NCBI GenBank assembly: GCA_910577685.1
Contig: CAJTOH010000005.1
Location: forward strand, 1 to 64,000
From: an uncultured Dorea sp.
GTDB taxonomy: Bacteria; Bacillota; Clostridia; Lachnospirales; Lachnospiraceae
DNA: 64,000 bases
Direction of reading: 5' to 3'
In this document: piece after piece, positions 22,405 through 32,093 of the stretch
Layout: each line of letters opens with the position of its first letter
Numbering within the stretch: position 1 is the stretch's first letter
The notes under the pieces: model-generated
Databases searched by the model: none
Told to the model about the DNA's origin: nothing
What the model saw: only the letters and a program-made list of their open reading frames with translations
Program-made: the position numbers and the translations under genes

Positions 22405-23709
22405 CTAGCGGATCTGTGCTTCCAAAAGTTCCTCTGCTTTTTTCAGCATATCCGGAATATCCGTTGTTCCGTTCAAGACGCTTTCCATATTATTGATTAA
22501 TACCGTATCAGCCTCATCGGAATACACGCCTACATTGATCGGCGGAACCTTCTGGGCCCACTGTGCAAAGTCCGCCCATATAGCTTCTCCTCCAAAATAT
22601 TCCACAGGTTCATTATAAGCTTCGCTTTTCTGCGCCGGAATATAGGCTCCGATTGCTCCTATATCCTTTAGAATCGTCTCATAGAACTCAACGTCCTTTG
22701 CAAAGATTTCATTAAGAAAATCCGCCGCAATATCCGCATTTTCCGAATCCTTTAACACCAGCCAGTTAGAGCCTCCCCGGTTGCCGTAATTCGTACCGCC
22801 TTCCACCTCCAGACGCGGCATCCTTGTTACTCTCCACAGGCCGGACTGCTCTTCCTGTGCGGTAATCGTAGGCACGATCCAGCAGCCGCTGGTAATAGTT
22901 GCCACATCCCCGTTATTCAAGGCTGCAGCCATCTCCCCCCAGCTTGTCGTAAGCTTCACAACGCCGCTGTCCATGAGTTCTTTATAGATTCTTACTCCCT
23001 CTTCAATGACAGGATTGCCTTCCATATTCAGCTCCCCCTCCGGAGTGAAATACCAAGTTCCCGAAGATTGCATAAAATCTCTCATAATTGTCATCGTGTT
23101 TGGATCCAGCGTCATCAGGCTCTTTCCTGTTACCTCCTTTACCTTTTTCCCGATTTCAATAAATTCATCCCACGTAATATCCGTCAGATCCTCTTCTGAA
23201 AAACCAGCCTCTTCCATGTAATCCTTGCGGTAGAATAAACCTTCCGTACCGATATCAAACGGAACGCCGTATATACCGTCTTCTAATGTTAATACCTTTA
23301 CTTTATAATCTGCGAAATCCGAAAACTCCACCTCTCCCTTCATATCTCGAAACGCTCCCGGATATGACTGCAGATATTTCTGAACATTCGCATCCTCGCT
23401 TAACATAATTTCCGGCAGCCCCTCCGTGATTCCGGAGCTTAGATTCGTGTTAATCTTCTGTGTAATGTCATCGTAAGCATATTCCATAACTTCAATCTCT
23501 ACGTCCGAATGTTTTGCTTCATAACGCTTTGCAGCTTCTTCCATTACCGGGATGTTATACTCCACATCCCATGCCCAAACGGTAACCTTCTTCTTGCCGC
23601 CGTTATCGGCAGACGTTTTCTCCTTGCTTTCCTCTGCGCCGCCGCAGCCGGCAGTCAAGGCTGCCGCCATTGCCGCCGTCAATATAACGGACACCACTCT
23701 TCTCTTCAT
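22405..23709 (-). CDS. Sugar ABC transporter substrate-binding lipoprotein
   Basis: 434 residues. A lipoprotein signal (positively charged start, hydrophobic stretch, lipobox LTAGC) anchors it to the outer face of the membrane. The mature part is a family 1 extracellular solute-binding protein with the usual KKVTVWAWDVEYNIPVMEEA opening. The start at 23709 has AAGGA 6 nt upstream. First gene of the binding protein-permease-permease-lacZ operon, so the ligand is inferred to be a beta-galactoside. Expression is probably activated by the divergent AraC-type regulator through the repeats at 23809-23884. Confidence 0.94.
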   Translation of the reverse strand: MKRRVVSVILTAAMAAALTAGCGGAEESKEKTSADNGGKKKVTVWAWDVEYNIPVMEEAAKRYEAKHSDVEIEVMEYAYDDITQKINTNLSSGITEGLPEIMLSEDANVQKYLQSYPGAFRDMKGEVEFSDFADYKVKVLTLEDGIYGVPFDIGTEGLFYRKDYMEEAGFSEEDLTDITWDEFIEIGKKVKEVTGKSLMTLDPNTMTIMRDFMQSSGTWYFTPEGELNMEGNPVIEEGVRIYKELMDSGVVKLTTSWGEMAAALNNGDVATITSGCWIVPTITAQEEQSGLWRVTRMPRLEVEGGTNYGNRGGSNWLVLKDSENADIAADFLNEIFAKDVEFYETILKDIGAIGAYIPAQKSEAYNEPVEYFGGEAIWADFAQWAQKVPPINVGVYSDEADTVLINNMESVLNGTTDIPDMLKKAEELLEAQIR

Positions 23710-23808
23710 ATACTTTCCTTCTTTCATTTTTATTCATGGATTCTTTCCATGTTCTTTCTGAAAATTGTATAAAATTTATTCTATAAATGATAGAAAATAT
23801 TATGTTTC

Positions 23809-23884
23809 TTTTGGTGATTATTTTCAATCCGGAATAATATCCGACATTTTTCGTACTTTTTTTGTGCTTTTTGGTAATTATTTT
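23809..23884. promoter_or_regulatory. Pair of 16-bp direct repeats, probable AraC-type regulator sites
   Basis: TTTTGGTGATTATTTT (23809-23824) and TTTTGGTAATTATTTT (23869-23884) match at 15 of 16 bases and lie exactly 60 bp apart, on the same face of the helix, in the divergent region between the binding-protein operon and the YesN-type regulator. The second copy also forms one arm of an inverted repeat (TAATTATTTT 23875-23884 with AAAATAATTA 23892-23901). A looser palindrome lies at 23931-23950 nearer the regulator gene. Confidence 0.65.
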
Positions 23885-23985
23885 GCCACTTAAAATAATT
23901 ATTCTTCCTTCCTTGATTCGTTTTTATGGTTATGTCATAATCATGATATATCTTCTCCAAACAGCAGAAAATGGAGGTGCCCTTT

Positions 23986-25491
23986 ATGAAAAAAATCCTA
24001 ATCATCGACGATGAATTTATCGTCCGCCAGGGTCTTCGCTACATGATGGACTGGGAAGCCTGCGGCTACACAATAGCAGGTGAAGCCTCCAACGGTCAGG
24101 AAGGTCTGGAACTGTGCCGGACGCTAAAGCCTGATTTGATACTCTGTGATGTTGTTATGCCTGTTTTAAACGGCGTGGAATTTGTAAGAGAAATTCATTC
24201 GATGTCCGGACCGCCGGTTATTATGCTGAGTAATTTTGATGAATATGATAAAGTCCGAAAAGCTTTTCAATACGGTGCCTCTGACTATATACTTAAAAAC
24301 CAGATATCAAAGGAGCTCCTGATTTCCTGTCTGGAGCAGACCATTTCTACGGAATCTGAAACCCGGAATACTCTTCCCCAAAAGAATTTCGGGATTTTAA
24401 TAAGACAGGCGCTGGACGGCTATGCAGTAGAGCCTTATACAGAGCTTTCTTCTTATCTGAACCATCGGCTGTGCGCATCTTCATTCATGGTCTTATTTTT
24501 GGATTCTCTGCAGCCGAACTTTAAAAATGAGCCGCACTTAGAAGAATATATGCTGCAGCAGCTTTCCCCGCTGCAGGTCTGCGCCGCAAGCACGACTCAG
24601 CATCACGCAGTATGCCTGATTGGACTTACGGGCGATACCCCATGTGTTGATACTTCGTCTCTGCTGCGCCGCCTAAAGAAACGTATCCGCCATACAAGCT
24701 GCGTCCTTGGCCGTCCGTTTGAACGCCTTTCTGACATACGTAAAATCATAGAAAATCTTTATGAACTGACAAAATATTCAATTTTATATGAAGATAAACT
24801 GATATTTTATGAAGCTGATATGCAATCGGAAACCCTTCCTATGGATTTTTCCTTGTCGGACCGATATTTTTCCTATGTAAGGGCCACAAGGCTAAAAGAA
24901 GCTTTAGACTGCCTGCTTTCCTGCCTTGATACCGTAAAAAATACAAACTCCGTTCATCCTTTTCATTTCCGAAAATTTTTAGACCACACTCTTTATGAAA
25001 CTTTTCGGATACTGCGCAAGACCGCAAAACATTCTCCTATGATAAGCCGGATTGAACTAAAGCTTTTTAAACGCCTAGACAATTCCATCACTTATATTCA
25101 AATCCTTGAGGCCCTGTCAGACGCTTTCTGTGATTTGGCTTCCGTTTGTACGGCCATGAATCAAGACGACAGCATTATAAGCGCCTTGAATGAATATCTG
25201 GAAAAAAATTACGCCTCACAGATTACTCTATATGATGCGGCAGAACATTTGCATATGAACTATTCTTACCTCTCCGCTTACGTTAGCCAAAATACCGGAA
25301 AACACTTTAGCTGGCATCTTAATCATGTTCGTATACGGCATGCCAGACAGATGCTGGCCGATACGGATTACAGCATAAGCTTTATCAGCGAATCGATTGG
25401 TTACACAGACCAAAGTTATTTTGGGAAAATATTTAAAAAAACCGTCGGAATGACACCTCTGCAATACAGAAACTACCAAAACAGAAAGTAA
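23986..25491 (+). CDS. AraC-family response regulator (YesN-like)
   Basis: 501 residues. N-terminal receiver (1-120) with the IDDE pocket, phospho-acceptor Asp in LILCDVVMPVLNG and Lys in YILKNQ. A long central region of unknown fold follows, then two helix-turn-helix motifs of an AraC domain in the last 100 residues (LYDAAEHLHMNYSYLSAYV and ISFISESIGYTDQSYFGKIF). The start at 23986 has GGAGG 8 nt upstream. It is followed after 12 bp by its likely kinase and diverges from the binding-protein-lacZ operon, which it probably activates. Confidence 0.93.
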   Translation: MKKILIIDDEFIVRQGLRYMMDWEACGYTIAGEASNGQEGLELCRTLKPDLILCDVVMPVLNGVEFVREIHSMSGPPVIMLSNFDEYDKVRKAFQYGASDYILKNQISKELLISCLEQTISTESETRNTLPQKNFGILIRQALDGYAVEPYTELSSYLNHRLCASSFMVLFLDSLQPNFKNEPHLEEYMLQQLSPLQVCAASTTQHHAVCLIGLTGDTPCVDTSSLLRRLKKRIRHTSCVLGRPFERLSDIRKIIENLYELTKYSILYEDKLIFYEADMQSETLPMDFSLSDRYFSYVRATRLKEALDCLLSCLDTVKNTNSVHPFHFRKFLDHTLYETFRILRKTAKHSPMISRIELKLFKRLDNSITYIQILEALSDAFCDLASVCTAMNQDDSIISALNEYLEKNYASQITLYDAAEHLHMNYSYLSAYVSQNTGKHFSWHLNHVRIRHARQMLADTDYSISFISESIGYTDQSYFGKIFKKTVGMTPLQYRNYQNRK

Positions 25492-25503
25492 ACGAATAAG
25501 ATT

Positions 25504-27255
25504 ATGAAAAGTTTAAAATCACCGAAATCTATTTTGTATAAATTGCTGATACCCATTTTGACCGCAACCTTTTTGCTGCTTATATTTTCAGCCGCCACTC
25601 TTTCCGTTATCTATGCGCGTCAAACAGAACAGAGCGCCATACGCTCCAATCTGGAGATTCTTCGGCAGACCGATGCAAGTATGCAGGTCGTACACAGCCA
25701 TGTTTCACAGATTCTTGCAAATATTGTCCAAAAACCCTATCTGGCTGACATTTTATCCGAGCCTATGGATAACATTCAGGATGAATGGAGGGGACGCCAT
25801 CAGATCGGAGCCCTGTTTTCAGATAATCCATATGCAATGATAGACTATGAAATACTTGTATTTGGGGCAAATGGATTTGCCGTAAGCTCTGGCGTCGGCG
25901 CGCCAATCCTTACCTCCGAAGAGATTATGGAGCTTCCTGTTTTTAAGAAATCTCTTGAAACCAGCAAAATTGTGTATGACAGCCGTATAAGAGGAATTTC
26001 TTCTTCTACGGCTGATTCCGCCGTTATTCTTGGCTGCCGTTCCCTGACCAAGCAGGACGGCTCTGTTTACGGCGGCGTTATCATTTCCATACGCGAAAGC
26101 AGCCTCCGCAAATTCTACCAGAATTTTATTAACCAAAGTACAAGCATCCTCTTACTTTCTTCCGACGGAACGGTTCTGTCAAGCAATATTCTAAAAGACG
26201 TGGGAACGCATGACACAATTCTTCTCGAGTATGCGCAAATCAACCGTGCAGAAGGAGACGCCTATACCCGAACGGAAGCAAAGGAATTAATCTTATCGCA
26301 GTATATCTCCTACTGTGACGCCTATATTATCAGCAGGATTACTCCCGCCGTTCTCCACAGGGACTTTTTCCCCCGTATTCAGACGATTGCCATCATCCTT
26401 CTGACGCTTGGTATACTGCTTTTATCAATCTTCTGTATTATACGGCGCAACCTGCTTCCGCTGCAAAAACTTGCAGACCACATGGCCAGCGTAAAAGATG
26501 TCCCTACGCCTGCCGCAATAATTTCCGGCTCGGCCGAACTTGAGATGATTACCGGTTCTTACAACAAAATGACCGATACTCTTCACAAATATCTGATAGA
26601 ATTGAATGAGATACACGAGAAACAAAGGCAGGATGAACTGGCTCTATTACAGATGCAGATTAACCCTCACTTCCTTTATAATACACTGGACAGTGTAAAA
26701 CACCTGATTGAAATGCATAACCCCTTCGATGCATGCCAGACTATAGAAGCGCTGATTTCTTTACTGCGCAGTACTCTGCAGAAAACGAATATGGTAGTCA
26801 CCGTAGCAGAAGAGGTGCAGAATATAAGAAACTATATCTCTATTATCGCACCGCGCTATGGGGGACTGATTACTGCGGACGTTTTTGCCGACCCCGGCTG
26901 CCTGACCTGTAAAATACCGAACCTGCTTCTTCAGCCCTTGGTAGAAAACGCATTTTTTCATGCATTCCAGTCCACGAAAAAAGGTCAGGTCAGAATCTTC
27001 CTCTCCCGCTTGGGGGATGAGCTCACCTGTGAAGTCATTGACAACGGCGACGGTATGACGGAGGGACAGCTTGCCCGGATATGGGAACGTCCGGCTCCCC
27101 GTCAATCCGTAACCTCTATCGGTCTTGCTAATATCAGGGAACGGCTTGCGCTGCTCTATCCGGGTAAAAACAGTTTTCAGATTACCAGCGAACACGGTTA
27201 CGGTACTTGTGTGACCATAAGCCTTCCTGCGGAAGGATGCTTACCTCCGAATTAA
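25504..27255 (+). CDS. YesM-like sensor histidine kinase
   Basis: 583 residues. Membrane helices at about 13-37 and 295-318 enclose a large extracellular Cache-like sensor. A HAMP segment and a His_kinase domain follow, with the phospho-acceptor in QMQINPHFLYNTLDS (His near 387), then an ATPase domain with QPLVENAFFHAF, DNGDGM and SIGLANIRERLALL. The partner is the YesN-like regulator just upstream. Its 3' end overlaps the end of the convergent epimerase gene by 4 bp, with no terminator between them. Confidence 0.93.
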   Translation: MKSLKSPKSILYKLLIPILTATFLLLIFSAATLSVIYARQTEQSAIRSNLEILRQTDASMQVVHSHVSQILANIVQKPYLADILSEPMDNIQDEWRGRHQIGALFSDNPYAMIDYEILVFGANGFAVSSGVGAPILTSEEIMELPVFKKSLETSKIVYDSRIRGISSSTADSAVILGCRSLTKQDGSVYGGVIISIRESSLRKFYQNFINQSTSILLLSSDGTVLSSNILKDVGTHDTILLEYAQINRAEGDAYTRTEAKELILSQYISYCDAYIISRITPAVLHRDFFPRIQTIAIILLTLGILLLSIFCIIRRNLLPLQKLADHMASVKDVPTPAAIISGSAELEMITGSYNKMTDTLHKYLIELNEIHEKQRQDELALLQMQINPHFLYNTLDSVKHLIEMHNPFDACQTIEALISLLRSTLQKTNMVVTVAEEVQNIRNYISIIAPRYGGLITADVFADPGCLTCKIPNLLLQPLVENAFFHAFQSTKKGQVRIFLSRLGDELTCEVIDNGDGMTEGQLARIWERPAPRQSVTSIGLANIRERLALLYPGKNSFQITSEHGYGTCVTISLPAEGCLPPN

Positions 27256-27914
27256 AATTTTAACTCACGGATATTCTGCAGAGTATCCCCATAAGATTGT
27301 TCTTTTCCAAATAGCAGCGTGGTGCCAAGCACGAACCCTGCCACGCCTTTGGGCGCGTATTCCATGATCTTATCCGCGCTGCAGGCTCCGTCCCAATAAA
27401 TCTCAAAATCCATATCTTCCTTGATGGATAAAAGCTTCGTAATCTTCTTCCCAACATAGGGAAGATACATCTGCCCCGCATTGCCCGGATTCACTGACAT
27501 TACAAGGACTTTCTTCACAATACGCAGCATCTCCATCACGGTCTCCACGGATGTCCCGGGGTTGATTGCAATCCCCGGAATCATTCCCGCATTGATGATG
27601 CTTAACAGAGTAGTCGACGGGTGATACTCCGCTTCCGGATGAATATAGACCGTATCCCCTTTGCGCAGATGATCCAGAAAAAGGTGGATCCGGTTGTTAG
27701 GATGTTCGATCATCAGATGCACGTCTACCGGCTTCTTTGTAGCGCCGGCTATGTAGCTTAGGTCATTCAAAGACATAGCAAAATTCGGAACGTAACGCCC
27801 GTCCATGATATCTATGTGGAAGGAATCAATCCCCCCTTCTTCTAAATTCTTTACTTCTTTTTCCAGATTTCCGTAGTCGGCACACATCATGGATGCCATC
27901 AGTTCAAACTGCAT
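27252..27914 (-). CDS. Ribulose-phosphate 3-epimerase-family protein
   Basis: 220-residue TIM barrel with the Rpe signature HIDIMDGRYVPNF and metal-site residues in DVHLMIEHP. The usual VNPGFGGQ loop reads VNPGNAGQ, and the phosphate-binding VDGG region reads YWDGACS, so this is a divergent paralogue rather than the standard pentose-phosphate enzyme. It is the last gene of the glycan run. A role in making a ketose-phosphate precursor, such as for heptose, is plausible but inferred only from context. The start at 27914 has GGGGAGA 6 nt upstream. Confidence 0.85.
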   Translation of the reverse strand: MQFELMASMMCADYGNLEKEVKNLEEGGIDSFHIDIMDGRYVPNFAMSLNDLSYIAGATKKPVDVHLMIEHPNNRIHLFLDHLRKGDTVYIHPEAEYHPSTTLLSIINAGMIPGIAINPGTSVETVMEMLRIVKKVLVMSVNPGNAGQMYLPYVGKKITKLLSIKEDMDFEIYWDGACSADKIMEYAPKGVAGFVLGTTLLFGKEQSYGDTLQNIRELKF

Positions 27915-27931
27915 ATCTATTCTCCCCTTAA

Positions 27932-29017
27932 TCACGTTAAAAATTTACATCCTGTATGCATAATGTTAAGCCGCTCCTTCTGATGCATAAAATACAGCGT
28001 TTCCAAAGTCTCGCCTATGTACCCCATATACCGGTCCGACCTTTCCTCCCCCTTGGGGACGCTGAGCTTTTCCACTCTCTCAAGGATCGGGAACAGCCAT
28101 TTACAATACTCTGCAAGTATTTCTTTTCTCGCAATTATGATATTGTAGTTATAAAAAAATTTTTGTTTTAATATATCCTCAAATACTTCGGCATACTCCG
28201 GCCGGCTCTCCCTGACCGCCTCCCTGACCGCCTCCCAGTCGTCCTCCTTCAGATATCTTCTATGATGCTCCTCCATATTCGGTTCGTAGGGCATCGGATA
28301 CGGAAGAATCACGTCTATATCATTATCGGCAAGTCTTAAAATATCGTCTTCCGTAAGCTCCAGAATTCTTCTGTAATGCATCAGTCCGTAATATTCATAT
28401 ACAGAATCGGCTGAGGGCTGTACAAGACGGTTTTTCCACATCCAGTAGAGGGCCGTAAGTTCAGAATAATTCCCATTCTTAGCGGAAATATTTTCTCCAT
28501 CGCAATCCAGAAGGTTCGCCACCCTCTCCCTGCACAGGACGGCTCCCACCTGAATCGGCGTGACCCATTCCGGCAGGTCATACCGGCCGGACAGAGGCTT
28601 GTCCTTATAAAATTTGGCCATAAATACATGCATATCGGCTCTATGGTATCCAACCGGCAGCGCGCGTAAGGGCATATATTCCTTGCCGCACACATAATGG
28701 CAGCGCATAAGGTCCGACCATCTTGGAGACGTAAGCCGAACGTGGCAGCGCAGGCCGTGTTCTTCCAGACTGGCTTCTATTGCGGGCATCATATTTTCCG
28801 GTGTGGCGATCAGAATCTCTATATCTTCTTTTTCCTCCGCTGACAATGAGCTAGAAAAAGCGCCTAACTCCAAAACGGGGAGGCCGCAGAGCCGTTCCGC
28901 ATTGTCCCCTCTCTCCGTTACCAGAAAACAGCGGATGTTTCTGACCGGATATAGATTATGTATTGCTTCGCAGGCCCCGAGGGCCGTTCCCTGCGCTCCG
29001 TATATGGCTAAGTCCAT
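27932..29017 (-). CDS. DUF4422 glycosyltransferase with N-terminal Rossmann-like module
   Basis: 361 residues. Residues 1-95 form a Rossmann-like module beginning LAIYGAQGTALGA. The DUF4422 domain follows (about 105-350), recognisable by YGLMHYRRILEL and YNYNIIIARKEILAEYCKWL. DUF4422 proteins are presumed glycosyltransferases of capsule and exopolysaccharide loci. No membrane segment. GGAGG lies 6 nt before the start. Paralogue of the next gene; two tandem DUF4422 enzymes suggest two related linkages or sugars. Confidence 0.85.
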   Translation of the reverse strand: MDLAIYGAQGTALGACEAIHNLYPVRNIRCFLVTERGDNAERLCGLPVLELGAFSSSLSAEEKEDIEILIATPENMMPAIEASLEEHGLRCHVRLTSPRWSDLMRCHYVCGKEYMPLRALPVGYHRADMHVFMAKFYKDKPLSGRYDLPEWVTPIQVGAVLCRERVANLLDCDGENISAKNGNYSELTALYWMWKNRLVQPSADSVYEYYGLMHYRRILELTEDDILRLADNDIDVILPYPMPYEPNMEEHHRRYLKEDDWEAVREAVRESRPEYAEVFEDILKQKFFYNYNIIIARKEILAEYCKWLFPILERVEKLSVPKGEERSDRYMGYIGETLETLYFMHQKERLNIMHTGCKFLT

Positions 29018-29064
29018 ACTTCACCTCCATATTCCCTTTCCCTGCCGCCGTCCGCAACACGCCT

Positions 29065-30198
29065 TTACCATATAATAAAATGCTTTCTTGCATGAACGAT
29101 CTTATAATCTTTTTCATGATGAAGAAAATAAGCGGACATGAGATGCTCCGCCAGAAATCCTATGTACCGATTCTGATAATGATCTTTTTTCTCCTCGCAA
29201 TGTCTCTCACAGTAATACAATATAGGGAACAGCCAACTGCAATAACTTTCCAGAATCTCTCTGCGCATGATAAACATATTATATGCATAGTAAAACTTCC
29301 CGCTCTGCATCTCTCTGACCGCGTCCATATAGTCGGGAGACAGCTTGCGAACTGCTTCCAGCATTACATCCCAATCTGTGCCGACGTGATCGCGGCGGTA
29401 TACTGCCTCCACGCTCGGGATATCCATAATCGGTATCGTCAAAACAACGTCTATATCCGAACAGGCCAATTGATTCAACTGCTCTTCATCCAATTCAAAA
29501 TGTCTTCTGTAATGTCCAAGCCCTACGTAATCAGAACGGTCGTTTTTCCAGATCCAGTACAGGGCAGTCAGTTCGCAGTATTGGTGATTCTTATCCGATA
29601 TATGGTCCCCGCCGGCGTTATCGCAGATACCACAGATACGCCGGCTTGTCAGCGCCGCTCCTGCCTGAATTGGAATTTCCCATGAGAACCGTTCCGTATC
29701 CTCCTTTAATTCTCGGTCCGCATGGCATCTCGCCGTATAGATACTGACGTTATATGCCTGTCCGAACGGCTTTTTGTCCTTAAGCTCTTCTTCAAGAGTC
29801 AGATAAGGCCTGTTCCGGGATCGCCTGTAAGACCTGTAATAATTCCCGCGAAGCAGGCTCCAGAGATCATTTTCAAAGGTAAGCGGAATAATATTACAAT
29901 ACCCATGCCGAGGTAATTCTTTCATTATGGAATCCAGATATTTTTCTATGACGGCAACCAGAATCATGGCGTCTTTGGACACCAGCCTCTCTGCCTCCGT
30001 GCAATCGATAACCGGAACACCGTTTACCCGCGCCGGATTCCCCTTCTTATCCGACACCATACAATATTCCACGGGCAGTTGATAATACTCTTTTTGAAGG
30101 CAGTTAATCACCAGATATGCGATATCCCCCGCTCCGAAAACTACAAGCTGACGGGAATTTTTCATTTCCTCAATTATGTCATTTGCATAGTAATACAT
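29065..30198 (-). CDS. DUF4422 glycosyltransferase with N-terminal Rossmann-like module
   Basis: 377 residues with the same architecture as the downstream neighbour. The module (about 15-110) contains LVVFGAGDIAYLVINCLQKE, then DUF4422 with GLGHYRRHFELDEEQL and AYNMFIMRREILESYCSWL. The gene lies 1 bp from the gmhA stop. The donor sugar is not deducible; proximity to the heptose genes makes a heptosyl or related transferase possible. Confidence 0.85.
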   Translation of the reverse strand: MYYYANDIIEEMKNSRQLVVFGAGDIAYLVINCLQKEYYQLPVEYCMVSDKKGNPARVNGVPVIDCTEAERLVSKDAMILVAVIEKYLDSIMKELPRHGYCNIIPLTFENDLWSLLRGNYYRSYRRSRNRPYLTLEEELKDKKPFGQAYNVSIYTARCHADRELKEDTERFSWEIPIQAGAALTSRRICGICDNAGGDHISDKNHQYCELTALYWIWKNDRSDYVGLGHYRRHFELDEEQLNQLACSDIDVVLTIPIMDIPSVEAVYRRDHVGTDWDVMLEAVRKLSPDYMDAVREMQSGKFYYAYNMFIMRREILESYCSWLFPILYYCERHCEEKKDHYQNRYIGFLAEHLMSAYFLHHEKDYKIVHARKHFIIW

Positions 30199-30199
30199 A

Positions 30200-30775
30200 T
30201 CAGCAGCCTTTCATTCCGGAAAGGATAAACATCATCATATGATCCAAAATAAGATGAATATCTTCCACAATCTGCATATTATCTATCCGGACATGGATAT
30301 TGTATTTTGCGATTTCTTTTAATTTCCCGCCGCTGTATCCGGTAAACGCTATCGTATCGGCTCCGATCTTATTCGCATATTCGAACGCTCTTACGACGTT
30401 TTCCGAATTGCCGCTTCCGGAAATACCGATAACAAGATCTCCTTGTTTCATTTTATTTTTCAGAGGCTCTACAAATATATCGTTATATCCTATGTCGTTG
30501 GCGATCGCCATCATCATAGGGACGTTATCGCTCAGACATTCAATATCATACTTCACTTCCTGTTCATAGCTGATCCCTTTGTTAAAATCACACTCCAGAT
30601 GGGACGCCGTAGACGCGCTCCCCCCATTACCGCAGATAAATATTCTCTTTCTTGAAAGCCGCGCCTGTTCCAGAACATTCATGACTTTATTGATATCATT
30701 TTCCGCAAGAGAATCTAATACCTGTTTTTCCATCTCAATATATTGTCTTATTTGTGCCCTGTAATCATTCATCAT
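30200..30775 (-). CDS. gmhA: Sedoheptulose-7-phosphate isomerase (GmhA-like SIS protein)
   Basis: 191 residues. SIS fold with phosphosugar loops FICGNGGSASTASHLECD and GISGSGNSENVV; the GmhA helical start (RQYIEMEKQVLDSL) is present. It converts sedoheptulose 7-phosphate to D-glycero-D-manno-heptose 7-phosphate, the first step of NDP-heptose synthesis. Directly downstream of, and overlapping by about 11 bp, the HddC-GmhB fusion, with HddA two genes further upstream, so the GDP-heptose route is complete. The start is taken at 30775 with GGGG 6 nt upstream; the next ATG is one codon later. Confidence 0.9.
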   Translation of the reverse strand: MMNDYRAQIRQYIEMEKQVLDSLAENDINKVMNVLEQARLSRKRIFICGNGGSASTASHLECDFNKGISYEQEVKYDIECLSDNVPMMMAIANDIGYNDIFVEPLKNKMKQGDLVIGISGSGNSENVVRAFEYANKIGADTIAFTGYSGGKLKEIAKYNIHVRIDNMQIVEDIHLILDHMMMFILSGMKGC

Positions 30776-32093
30776 GAAAATCCCCATTTCCAATAATCTG
30801 CATAACTGCGTCCAATAGATCTTCCGCTATACTATCGGGTTTCACGCCGTATTTGCCATCCTTACCTGCCTGTCCGGTAAGAACCAGAATCGTCCTGACG
30901 CCGGCGTTACGCCCCGCCAGAATATCCGCGGTACTGTCCCCTATCATATAAGATTCTGCCAGATCTATATTGTATCTCAACGCCGTCTCCTCAATCATTC
31001 CTGACGCCGGCTTCCGGCAATTACATACAATCTTGTACTTCGGATTCTCCTCCGGGTATCCCTTGTCCGGGTGGTGGGGACAGAATACTATGTCGTCCAG
31101 ATACGCCCTCTGATTTCCTAACAATACCTGCATTTTTCTGTGTATCTCTTTTACCTCTTCTATATCGCACAGCCCTCTGGCCACCACCGGCTGATTTGTC
31201 GCCACAATCGCCAGATATCCGGCTTCATTGAGCCTTCGGACCGCTTCCGCGGCGCGCTCCTCCAGCTCGAACTGCTCCTCTTGGTAAATTAACCCTCTGT
31301 ACTGATTGACCGTTCCGTCCCGGTCAAGGAACACGCAGCGCTGCTTTTGGTTCAGGCACCTGCGCTCCCATATACCCGCCGCCTGTTCTGCCTCCGCCCT
31401 ATGAAAACGTTCCGGTGTTCCGGCATCTTTGACATACTCCGGAGTCCGATATCCATACACATTATTTTCTGCCATCATAGGACTTAAGATATCCTTCTCT
31501 AAATCTAATTTCTCCGCGGCGGACATTCCTTCAAGAATATCTTTTGACAATATATAGATACCTGAATTCACGCAATTTTCGTACCAGTAACTACGTTCAT
31601 TTGACTTAAAATCAATTCCTTTCACATGTGCTTCTTCATCCATAATCAGCAGATCCGAATCAAAGGGATGCCCATTCGGATGAACCAAAAGAGTTGCTTT
31701 CCCCTGATTACGCTCGTGAAAGTCTATCATCCTATTCCATTCCAGACAGAACATTACATCTGCATAGACCAACAGAAAATTCTCCGTCCGGATTAAATCT
31801 TTTAGGTAATAGAAAGCTCCCGCCGAACCTAACGGCGTGCTTTCTTCTATGTAATGTATATTTATACCGAACTTGCTCCCGTCTCCGAAATACTCTCTGA
31901 TCTTCTCTCCCAGATGTCCGGTAATAATAATGAATTCACTGACGCCATATCCTGATATATTCTCTATCTGCCGCTGAATCATGGGCTTTCCGTTTAGCGG
32001 CAGCATTGGCTTGGGTATCAAGTCCTTCGTCAGCTCTCTCATACGGGTTCCCCGTCCCCCTGCCTGAATGACCGCCGTATAATTCCTATACAT
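30765..32093 (-). CDS. Fused heptose-1-phosphate guanylyltransferase (HddC-like) and heptose bisphosphate phosphatase (GmhB-like)
   Basis: 442 residues. The N-terminal nucleotidyltransferase (about 5-235) has IQAGGRGTRMRELTKDLIPK and the metal-binding YAD; it would couple heptose-1-phosphate to GTP. The C-terminal HAD-IIIA phosphatase (about 255-425) has FLDRDGTVN, zinc ligands in CPHHPDKG and CNCRKP, and MIGDSTADILAG, removing the 7-phosphate of heptose-1,7-bisphosphate. Two consecutive pathway steps in one chain. The start at 32093 has GGAG 6 nt upstream; the longer frame to 32249 is inside the upstream gene. Overlaps both neighbours. Confidence 0.88.
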   Translation of the reverse strand: MYRNYTAVIQAGGRGTRMRELTKDLIPKPMLPLNGKPMIQRQIENISGYGVSEFIIITGHLGEKIREYFGDGSKFGINIHYIEESTPLGSAGAFYYLKDLIRTENFLLVYADVMFCLEWNRMIDFHERNQGKATLLVHPNGHPFDSDLLIMDEEAHVKGIDFKSNERSYWYENCVNSGIYILSKDILEGMSAAEKLDLEKDILSPMMAENNVYGYRTPEYVKDAGTPERFHRAEAEQAAGIWERRCLNQKQRCVFLDRDGTVNQYRGLIYQEEQFELEERAAEAVRRLNEAGYLAIVATNQPVVARGLCDIEEVKEIHRKMQVLLGNQRAYLDDIVFCPHHPDKGYPEENPKYKIVCNCRKPASGMIEETALRYNIDLAESYMIGDSTADILAGRNAGVRTILVLTGQAGKDGKYGVKPDSIAEDLLDAVMQIIGNGDFHDE

